From Magnetococcales bacterium (GTDB lineage Bacteria; Pseudomonadota; Magnetococcia; Magnetococcales; JADFYX01), in the NCBI GenBank assembly GCA_015232405.1, contig JADFZS010000057.1, positions 1 to 33,993 of the forward strand: a DNA stretch of 33,993 nucleotides, written 5' to 3'. Shown here piece by piece: positions 27,327-33,993 of the stretch; within the stretch, counting starts at the first letter, position 1, and each line of letters starts with the position of its first letter. The notes under the pieces were generated by a model. The model searched no databases. It saw nothing but the letters and a program-made list of their open reading frames with translations, and was not told where the DNA came from. A program made the translations under genes and the position numbers.

Positions 27327-28124
27327 TTACCCCGATACGTCAGGGGAATCAACATGTTGCTCTAGATGTTTATCGGCAGCTATCTTGGCTTCATTAATGT
27401 GTTGCCGGGGATAATCTGCCAAAAGCAGCTCTGCCATACGAAAATCCATTTTGGAGTCCAGATTAACCCCTTTATGTGGATCTAAAATCCAGGGTCTGCT
27501 GTTTTCAGAGCCATAACGTTGACCATCAACCATAAGATGGTCTCTGGTCAGTGCATATATGGAACCGCTACGAATATAGGCATCGGGCTTTAGATCCTGG
27601 CGACGGGTTTCAAGTTTTTCTGGCAGACAGAAATCTTGCAGCCTGTCATCGACAATTTTTTTAATTCTAATGGGGTGATGATCATCTAGACGGTGTACAG
27701 CAATAACCGAATCGGCCCCGGTGTTGATCAACTTTTCTATGGAGCCGTCGATATCAGAAACAGTTTTCATGGGGTTGGTGCACATCAACTCAATCACATA
27801 GTCATAACGCACATTCTCTTCGGCCTCTACCCATGCAACAGCGTGCTGCATGGCAGCCATGGAGCTAGCAGTATCAGATGATAGATCATCCGGCCTTAAA
27901 AAAGGGACTTGGGCACCATAAGCAAGTGCCACATCACGAATTTCTTCATCATCGGTGGAGACTATATAACGGGTTATATTACGGCTTAAAAGTGCCTCAA
28001 CAATTGTATAGGCAATTAACGGCACACCATTTATGGGGCTGATATTTTTTTTATGGATACTTTTTGAGCCACCTCGGGCAAGGGTCAGCCCTAAAATTCT
28101 TTTTGTAGTAGAGTTTTCTGACAT
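27327..28124 (-). CDS. neuA: CMP-nonulosonate (acylneuraminate) cytidylyltransferase
   Basis: The 265-residue protein has the CTP-binding motif LARGGSKSIHKKN near the N-terminus, PLIAYTI, YIVSTDDEEI, FLRPDDLSSD and a late GSIYALTR and LDSKMDFRMAE, all typical of the NeuA/KdsB-like family. It activates a nonulosonic acid as the CMP derivative. Substrate (sialic, legionaminic, pseudaminic) is not set by the sequence that I can read. It is first of the minus-strand operon that also holds neuB, and CGGAG lies before its ATG. Its promoter must be in the 385-base divergent region upstream. Confidence 0.92.
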   Translation of the reverse strand: MSENSTTKRILGLTLARGGSKSIHKKNISPINGVPLIAYTIVEALLSRNITRYIVSTDDEEIRDVALAYGAQVPFLRPDDLSSDTASSMAAMQHAVAWVEAEENVRYDYVIELMCTNPMKTVSDIDGSIEKLINTGADSVIAVHRLDDHHPIRIKKIVDDRLQDFCLPEKLETRRQDLKPDAYIRSGSIYALTRDHLMVDGQRYGSENSRPWILDPHKGVNLDSKMDFRMAELLLADYPRQHINEAKIAADKHLEQHVDSPDVSG

Positions 28125-28509
28125 TTTACTGGTCTCCGGGTAAGTTTAGCCACAAAGGGCATGATACCCAACCAGCTGCAACTAAGAAACTGTTAATTGA
28201 TATCTGGCTATTTTCCTACCCACTACCTCATCCATCAACCAAACAAAAGCACAAACTTGTATAGTCTTTTATTATTACCACGATTAGAAAATCTTTCATG
28301 ACAGCAAAAATCTCCCTTTGATGTTACCGCCATATCCGCAAGCATAAGCAACGCTAGTACAATTTTGCGCAAAAAAAATACATAATGACTCACAAACAAA
28401 ATGCATCACACAACAAAAAAAACATGTAATTATGGTCGTTCTTTATTAAGATAGATAACTGCAAGCTTAAATTTAACAGTAGCTACAATTAATAATAGGG
28501 AAAATATCA
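28125..28509. promoter_or_regulatory. Divergent intergenic region between neuA and the binding-protein/kinase operon
   Basis: These 385 bases hold no open frame worth calling. They must carry the promoters for neuA (leftward) and for the periplasmic binding protein (rightward). TACAAT at 28484-28489 is a possible rightward -10, but I see no fitting -35. A perfect 12-base palindrome lies at 28363-28374. The stretch is AT-rich with runs of A on the plus strand, which may bend DNA. Confidence 0.4.
28363..28374. promoter_or_regulatory. Perfect 12-base palindrome TTTTGCGCAAAA
   Basis: The palindrome lies about 150 bases upstream of the binding-protein gene and 240 bases upstream of neuA. Its TTTTGC half-site also forms the arms of the dyad at 6026-6046, in front of another sensor-kinase operon. 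No regulator can be named. Confidence 0.35.
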
Positions 28510-29484
28510 ATGAAAACCAAACTGTCTATTGTATCTAATAGTGCAGTGTTGTTGCTATTTCTTTTTTTATTTTTACCAATCAAAAATGCAAACAGTGCTA
28601 CCTGTCTTTGGATCTCTTCCTATCACAAAGGTTATGAATGGAATGATGGTATCGGCAAGGGAATTGCGGAAGCTTTGGCTGGCAAGTGTGAAATAAAATA
28701 TTTCTACATGGATACCAAACGCAATCCAGACCCCGGTTTTGGTCGTGAAATGGGGCAAAAAGCATTTTTGTTAATGCAATCATTAAAACCCGATGTGGTA
28801 ATAGCTTCCGATGATAATTCATCTCGCTATTTTGTTAAGCCTTATTTAAAAAACAGTTCTATTCCAGTGGTTTTTTGTGGGGTTAATTGGAGCGTTGATG
28901 AATATGGTTACCCCTACACTAATAGCACCGGGATGGTGGAAGTAGCCCCCATAATACCCTTGTTAAAAGAGATTAAACGCACAATAAACAAAAGCTCTAA
29001 TGGCCTCTACCTCTCTTCAGACGTTCCTACAGAACATAAAGATTTTTCCCGTTTCAAAACCCGTTTTGCCAAAGAGGGTATTACCGTTGATAGCAAGTTT
29101 GTTTTAACTATGGATGGTTGGAAAAAAGGTTATTTAAAGGGCCAGAAATATGACTTTCTAATTTTGGGTAATAATGCTGGAATTATAAATTGGGATAAAA
29201 AAGAGGCCGCAGATTTTGCCTTTGAACACGCTAACAAACTCACCGTCACAAATTATGAATGGATGATGCCATATACCATGATGGCTAAGACTAAACTACC
29301 CTATGAACAGGGAGAGTGGGCCGGAAATGTTGCCATGGAGGTTTTGGCTGGAATGTCCATTACTCAGATACCCATTGTGCCAAACAGGAGATGGAATCTA
29401 TACGCCAACCCTACTCTGCTAAAAAAAGCTGGAATCAAGCTACCACAAGATTTTCTTATCAGTGCCATCAAGGTGCAACCATGA
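28510..29484 (+). CDS. Periplasmic ABC-type substrate-binding protein, probable sensor partner
   Basis: The 324-residue protein starts with a signal peptide (charged MKTK, hydrophobic core LLLFLFLFLPI, likely cut near ANSA at 29). The mature part resembles the uncharacterised ABC_sub_bind type of binding protein: LWISSYHKGYEWN, DVVIASDDNSSRY, IPVVFCGVNWS and a repeat of alternating strands and helices expected of two Rossmann-like lobes. No ABC permease or ATPase gene is near; instead its stop overlaps the start of a CHASE hybrid kinase (ATGA). A role as ligand receptor for that kinase is therefore more likely than transport, as in other binding-protein/kinase pairs. The ligand is unknown. 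Confidence 0.85.
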   Translation: MKTKLSIVSNSAVLLLFLFLFLPIKNANSATCLWISSYHKGYEWNDGIGKGIAEALAGKCEIKYFYMDTKRNPDPGFGREMGQKAFLLMQSLKPDVVIASDDNSSRYFVKPYLKNSSIPVVFCGVNWSVDEYGYPYTNSTGMVEVAPIIPLLKEIKRTINKSSNGLYLSSDVPTEHKDFSRFKTRFAKEGITVDSKFVLTMDGWKKGYLKGQKYDFLILGNNAGIINWDKKEAADFAFEHANKLTVTNYEWMMPYTMMAKTKLPYEQGEWAGNVAMEVLAGMSITQIPIVPNRRWNLYANPTLLKKAGIKLPQDFLISAIKVQP

Positions 29485-32400
29485 TCCAGCATTTAACAAA
29501 AAAACAGAGATATGTTACCAGTTTTTTTATCTTTGCTGGCCTGGCATTTACCCTGCTGTTGGTCAACACTGCCTGGCTATACTCCATCGATCAAGATCGT
29601 AAGGTATTTATAAAAGAGTCGGAATCCATAGCCCAGAGTTTAAATAGCAGTTTGGTAACCACCGTTAACAACATACAAAGTCTAGCTATGTTGTTCCGCG
29701 CATCCGAAAATGTAAGTGCCGATAGTTTTCAAATATTTTCCAAATCCATTCTCTTACGCAACAAATTTATTAAATCAGCCATCTACATGCCACTACTCTC
29801 TCCTGGCGAGATGGAACCATTTGAAGATATGATGGTGGACAGTGGCTATTTGACCTATCATGAGCGGGAAATTGACTCACCATTTCTCAGCGAACATATT
29901 CAGAAAGATGTCCATCTACCCATTCAGTTTATTGAACCATTCACTGTTAAAAACAGCACGCTTTTGGGGTTGGATATAATCTCACACCATTTGGTAGCTA
30001 AAGCTATTGAACGTTCCATAATTGGTGGTAGCCCCACTGTTGTTTCCCTACCTCAGGAGATAGAGGCTTTTAGCGGCCTGGTATTTATGCAGGCCATGTA
30101 TGTTGGTCGTTATGAGCCAAAAACAGTAAAAGAGCGAAAGGCCTATTTCCGTGGCGCAATTGCCATGCTCATAGATCCTCAAATATTGTTACCAGAAAAC
30201 ATAGCCCAAGAGCTTGAGGTCTCTTTGACCATGTCACCTGATAAATATATTTTAAAAGGAAAAGAAGATTCACTACCAATTATCAGAAAAGATGATTTAA
30301 CAGATAAAAAAGGTAAACTCACCTTTACCACTCTATCTGACACCAACATAATCACCATCACCCCTGAGTTAAAATTTATTCTCACCACAAACAAAAAAAT
30401 CCACTATGAGGAGCTTAGTATCCTGCTCCCCTTGTTGGGGCTGATTATCGGGATATCTTTGAGCATACTTGGGGTTATGCTGGTACGATCCATCATCTCT
30501 AGAAGCAATCTGCTTGTACAACAAAATGCTGCCGTCGAACTGGAAGTAAAACAGCAGACAGCTATGTTAAAACTGGTATTGGATACCATTCCGGTACGAG
30601 TATTCTGGAAAGATCATGATGGTCGCTATCTTGGTTGTAACAGACTTTTTAGCGAAGATGCACAAGCCAGCTCCACAGATGAAATTATCGGTAAAACCGA
30701 CCTTGAGATGCCGTGGCAAGAACAGGCCCAGATGTATCGGGCTGATGATAGAAAGGTATTAACCTCTGGCAAACCAAAATTAAACTATGAGGAGTCACAA
30801 ACAACATCTTACGGCAGAAAAACCTGGCTGAAAACCAGCAAAATACCCCTACCGGGGGTTGATGGAAAGATACTTGGCATACTAGGTGTTTATGAAGATA
30901 TAACCGAACAGGTAAAGGCAAAACAGAAAAACCGGGAACTGGTTAGCGAACTTAATTTTCAAAAACTATCTTTGGATGAACACGCCATTGTTTCAGCAGC
31001 AGACGTTAATGGTAACATCACCTATGTTAACGATAAATTTCTCTCAATCAGTGGCTATCGTCGCGAAGAGTTGATCGGTAGAAACCACCGTATGGTCAAA
31101 TCTTCAGAACACTCAAAAGAGTTTTATCTAGATTTATGGCAAACCATATCCAAGGGTCGCCCCTGGCATGGGGAGGTAAAAAACCTGACAAAAAATGGTG
31201 ATGCCTACTGGGTAAGAGCAACCATTGTCCCTTTTTTGGATGAAAGAGGTAAACCTTTCAAATATTTCTCAATTCGTACCGATGTCACCTCTATGAAAGA
31301 GATGGAGAAAAAACTTCAACTCGCCAAAGATGATGCGGAGGCAGCTGGGCGAGCAAAAAGTGATTTTCTTGCCAATATGAGTCACGAAATTCGCACTCCT
31401 ATGAATGCCATAATCGGGCTTAGCCATCTATGTCTGCAAACCGACCTCACATACAGACAGAAAGATTATATCAATAAGGTTCATAGTGCTGCCTCTTCCC
31501 TACTACGCATAATCAACGATATTCTAGATTTTTCAAAAATTGATGCAGGTCGCCTTGATATGGAGTCCATCAATTTTACTTTGGAAGAGGTGCTTAGGAA
31601 CCTCTCCTCTATTATCTCTCTGAAATCCCAAGAAAAAAATCTGGAATTTCTTATGGAGACCGCTGTTGATATTCCTAAAACATTGGTGGGAGACCCCCTT
31701 CGACTGGGGCAGATCTTGATCAACCTTGCCAACAATGCCATTAAATTCACAAACAAGGGCGAAATAGCAGTTGAAAGCAAAGTTTTGCAGAAAAAAGAAC
31801 AGTTCGTTCGCTTACAATTTGTTGTGAGAGATAGCGGCATAGGTATGACAGATGAACAAAAAGCCGGGCTTTTTCAAGCTTTTTCCCAAGCCGATGCCTC
31901 AATAACCCGTAAATATGGCGGTACAGGCTTGGGGCTTGCGATATCCAAAAGACTTATTGAAATGATGGACGGCAACATCACGGTAGAGAGTGAAGTTGGG
32001 GTTGGCTCTAAATTTATTTTTGATGTTCGTCTCGGTGTTTTAGATAGAAGAAAAGATAAACATCTAATACTAACAGCCGATTTACGGGGTAAAAAAGTGT
32101 TGGCTGTGGATGATAATAAAAATGCCATAAAAGTCATCTCCAGCTATATAACCGCATTGGATTTAAAAGTGGCCGTGGCAAATAATGGCAAAGAGGCCAT
32201 TAACGCTGTACAAGAGGCAGAAAAAGCTGGTGATCCCTATGAGCTGATTGTCATGGACTACATGATGCCTGAGATGGACGGTATTACCGCTGCTGCTAAA
32301 ATACGTCATGAACTTAAACTTGCCAAACCGCCATTGGTGATTATTGCCACCGCCTATTGTGAAGATAGTATCATCAAACGTGCCGCAAAAGAGGCCGATG

Positions 32401-33596
32401 TCAGTGGCTTTTTGGTAAAACCCATAAATAAAATCACACTGTATGACGCTGTGATGGAGGCGTTTGGTAAGGTAGACCGTAATGGTATTAAAGACAGTAT
32501 AAAAAATAATGATAACAAGGAGGAGATGCAAAATCTCTCTGGAGCTAGAGTTCTGGTAGTAGAAGATAATGAGATAAACCAACAGGTAGCAACAGAGCTT
32601 TTAGAACAGGCCAACGTAACGGTGCTTATAGCCAATAATGGGCAAGAAGGGATCGATACAATAAAAAAAGAGCAACTGGATGCTGTTTTAATGGATGTTC
32701 AAATGCCGATAATGGATGGTTTAACTGCGACAAAAATTATCCGTGAAAACAGCGAATATAAAGAGCTACCAATTTTAGCTATGACCGCAAATGCAATGTC
32801 TGGCGATAGAGATCTGTGTTTAGATGCCGGTATGCAGGACCATATCTCCAAACCCATAGATCCGTTTGATCTCTACTCAACCCTTGGTCGTTGGGTAACA
32901 GTCTCCAACCATACACCATTAGCAGATAGATCTGATAAGCAACCTGATAACACCATAAAAGCTACAGAAGATATTGAGCTAGCAAAAATAACCGGTATAG
33001 ATACAACCCTTGGTTTGCAAAGAATTGGCGGAAACCAGAAAGCTTATCTGCAACTTTTGGATAAATTTGTAAAAGATCAAGGGGGAGTAGCCAAAGAGAT
33101 TAATGTCATGTTGGCAGTTAAAGATATTAATACTGCTACACGTCTGGCCCATACATTAAAATCTGTTTCCGGCTCTATAGCTGCAAAAAAACTAAATGAG
33201 ATAAGTGCAGCTTTAGAAAAAGCCCTTGATAAAGGTGGTGATCAGGCCACAATTCATAAATTGAATGATGAGGTTGCCAAAGAGCTTGATTTTATTTGCA
33301 GCGCCATAACAGATTTTCTATCCCAAAACAAAAAGAGCAGCAAACCACAACACAGTATAAAAGATGTTGAGCAGTCCAAAGATGATAGGGATAGACTATT
33401 AAGAGAGCTTAACCAGAAATTAGCCATTTTTGATTCTGGTGCTATGGAGACCCTGGATGAATTAAAAAAATTATCTCTCGATAGCAATGTAGAGCAAAAT
33501 ATCGATCAACTCATCGAAGTGATAGCAAGTTATGATTTTGAAAAAGCCAGCACACAGTTACAAGAGCTTGCTAGAGAAATTGCAATAGAGTTGTGA
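29481..33596 (+). CDS. Hybrid histidine kinase, CHASE-PAS-PAS-HisKA-HATPase-REC-REC-HPt
   Basis: From the ATG at 29481 the protein has 1371 residues. In order: a membrane span (about 11-34), a periplasmic CHASE-like domain (about 45-230, with FRASENVS and LLGLDIISH), a second span (about 310-338), two PAS domains (about 365-480 and 490-610), HisKA with His635 in MSHEIRTP, HATPase ([23 protein letters not shown]), receivers with Asp926 (MDYMMPEMDG) and Asp1072 (MDVQMPIMDG), and an HPt with His1224 in AHTLKSVSGS. A tail of about 65 residues follows. The relay is complete. The start is set by the ATGA overlap with the binding-protein stop; a longer frame upstream merely runs inside that gene. 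Signals may come from the CHASE domain or the coupled binding protein. No response-regulator gene follows in the window. Confidence 0.93.
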   Translation: MIQHLTKKQRYVTSFFIFAGLAFTLLLVNTAWLYSIDQDRKVFIKESESIAQSLNSSLVTTVNNIQSLAMLFRASENVSADSFQIFSKSILLRNKFIKSAIYMPLLSPGEMEPFEDMMVDSGYLTYHEREIDSPFLSEHIQKDVHLPIQFIEPFTVKNSTLLGLDIISHHLVAKAIERSIIGGSPTVVSLPQEIEAFSGLVFMQAMYVGRYEPKTVKERKAYFRGAIAMLIDPQILLPENIAQELEVSLTMSPDKYILKGKEDSLPIIRKDDLTDKKGKLTFTTLSDTNIITITPELKFILTTNKKIHYEELSILLPLLGLIIGISLSILGVMLVRSIISRSNLLVQQNAAVELEVKQQTAMLKLVLDTIPVRVFWKDHDGRYLGCNRLFSEDAQASSTDEIIGKTDLEMPWQEQAQMYRADDRKVLTSGKPKLNYEESQTTSYGRKTWLKTSKIPLPGVDGKILGILGVYEDITEQVKAKQKNRELVSELNFQKLSLDEHAIVSAADVNGNITYVNDKFLSISGYRREELIGRNHRMVKSSEHSKEFYLDLWQTISKGRPWHGEVKNLTKNGDAYWVRATIVPFLDERGKPFKYFSIRTDVTSMKEMEKKLQLAKDDAEAAGRAKSDFLANMSHEIRTPMNAIIGLSHLCLQTDLTYRQKDYINKVHSAASSLLRIINDILDFSKIDAGRLDMESINFTLEEVLRNLSSIISLKSQEKNLEFLMETAVDIPKTLVGDPLRLGQILINLANNAIKFTNKGEIAVESKVLQKKEQFVRLQFVVRDSGIGMTDEQKAGLFQAFSQADASITRKYGGTGLGLAISKRLIEMMDGNITVESEVGVGSKFIFDVRLGVLDRRKDKHLILTADLRGKKVLAVDDNKNAIKVISSYITALDLKVAVANNGKEAINAVQEAEKAGDPYELIVMDYMMPEMDGITAAAKIRHELKLAKPPLVIIATAYCEDSIIKRAAKEADVSGFLVKPINKITLYDAVMEAFGKVDRNGIKDSIKNNDNKEEMQNLSGARVLVVEDNEINQQVATELLEQANVTVLIANNGQEGIDTIKKEQLDAVLMDVQMPIMDGLTATKIIRENSEYKELPILAMTANAMSGDRDLCLDAGMQDHISKPIDPFDLYSTLGRWVTVSNHTPLADRSDKQPDNTIKATEDIELAKITGIDTTLGLQRIGGNQKAYLQLLDKFVKDQGGVAKEINVMLAVKDINTATRLAHTLKSVSGSIAAKKLNEISAALEKALDKGGDQATIHKLNDEVAKELDFICSAITDFLSQNKKSSKPQHSIKDVEQSKDDRDRLLRELNQKLAIFDSGAMETLDELKKLSLDSNVEQNIDQLIEVIASYDFEKASTQLQELAREIAIEL

Positions 33597-33993
33597 TTAA
33601 AACTCGTTTACGGTGATGGCAAATAGCTGCTGCAAGGACAATAGATAAATCTGTGGCCGAATGGCCTAAAATCAGGGAAAATATTTACTGATCTGGTGCT
33701 GACTTGGAAAAGAAAAATTCTATTTGCTCCCTAAACAATGGATTTTGGTTGATTACGAGGCTTTCTGCGGTCAGAACGAAGACTTGTTGTGAGTTACATG
33801 GGAAATGTCAGTTGACATCACTGTTGTGTTTGACAACAATTCAAGTATAGTGAATTCTGGATAATCTTTCTCATTGACTCGGTTTTATTGGTTTTTTTTA
33901 AAATAAACGGTACGGCTAGCCCGTCTTAAGCGATTCGAGGCGTTTTAAAAAAAATTAGGTGCAATTTGATTTGCCTGACCCAGTATTGATGCG
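33597..33993. other. Non-coding right end of the window
   Basis: No reading frame worth calling is seen in these 397 bases. There are two adjacent dyads (33805-33818 and 33822-33838), a TTGACA at 33812-33817 with AACAAT 17 bases further, and a TTGACT at 33874-33879 with TTTAAA 17 bases further. It may be the control region of a gene beyond the edge. No terminator for the hybrid kinase is obvious. Confidence 0.35.
33805..33838 (+). promoter_or_regulatory. Two adjacent inverted repeats overlapping a possible promoter
   Basis: ATGTCA-GT-TGACAT (33805-33818) and TGTTGT-N5-ACAACA (33822-33838) lie three bases apart. A consensus -35 (TTGACA, 33812-33817) overlaps the first, and a 4/6 -10 (AACAAT, 33835-33840) lies at the end of the second, with a 17-base spacer. 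This layout suits a repressed promoter firing to the right; the gene it would serve is outside the window. Confidence 0.35.

Noticed and set aside
29316..29480. An upstream extension of 55 codons to the CHASE hybrid kinase
   Set aside because: It lies inside the binding-protein gene in another frame and has no protein-like character. The ATG at 29481 overlaps that gene's stop as ATGA and starts directly before the first membrane span.
32163..32582. A 139-codon minus-strand frame opposite the receiver region of the large hybrid kinase
   Set aside because: It is antisense to conserved receiver motifs (LAVDDN, MDYMMPEMDG) and shows no recognisable domain or ribosome site.
33650..33735. tRNA-like D-arm (GTGGCCGAATGGC) near 33654
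   Set aside because: No matching acceptor stem, anticodon arm or GTTCRA T-loop follows within 90 bases.

Overview
The window (33,993 bases, moderately AT-rich) reads as chromosomal DNA of a Gram-negative, motile or surface-associated proteobacterium. Supporting signs are a type II secretion/type IV pilus ATPase and platform protein, many hybrid histidine kinases and c-di-GMP enzymes, a sigma-54 activator, an NhaD-type Na+/H+ antiporter (which suits a marine or saline habitat) and a nonulosonic (sialic-like) acid operon. I cannot name the genus from sequence alone. No rRNA, tRNA, CRISPR array, insertion sequence or phage gene was recognised.

Layout. (1) 1-5990, plus strand: a tightly spaced signalling operon. 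It holds a 5'-truncated hybrid histidine kinase (HisKA-HATPase-REC-REC-HPt), a REC-GGDEF diguanylate cyclase, a REC-histidine kinase and an NtrC-type sigma-54 activator. (2) 6281-13095, plus strand: a small CZB-like (zinc-binding) protein translationally coupled to a membrane hybrid kinase, then a REC-GGDEF-EAL protein and a GAF-PAS-GGDEF cyclase. (3) 17900-13099, minus strand: a GspE/PilB-family ATPase with a very long N-terminal region and an MshEN-like (c-di-GMP-binding family) domain, a GspF/PilC platform protein and a GT-A glycosyltransferase. (4) 18138-23019: a formyltransferase-family protein and holA on the plus strand; on the minus strand nhaD, a strong intrinsic terminator, a small membrane protein and an MFS transporter whose 3' end overlaps holA. 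(5) 28124-23235, minus strand: a five-gene surface-sugar operon of neuA, a hexapeptide acyltransferase, a D-2-hydroxyacid dehydrogenase, neuB and a glycosyltransferase 2 fused to a cytidylyltransferase-like domain. (6) 28510-33596, plus strand: a periplasmic binding protein coupled by an ATGA overlap to a 1371-residue CHASE-PAS-PAS hybrid kinase.

How it may work together (inference). The phosphorelay genes feed two outputs: sigma-54-dependent transcription and c-di-GMP synthesis or breakdown. The MshEN-like domain of the secretion/pilus ATPase, encoded convergently to the cyclases, is a plausible local c-di-GMP receiver. The sugar operon and the glycosyltransferase next to gspF would decorate the cell surface or an appendage. 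The best candidates for something undescribed are the long-N-terminus GspE, the stand-alone CZB protein lacking the usual first ligand helix, the GT2/NeuA-like fusion, and a short helical tail shared by all three hybrid kinases.
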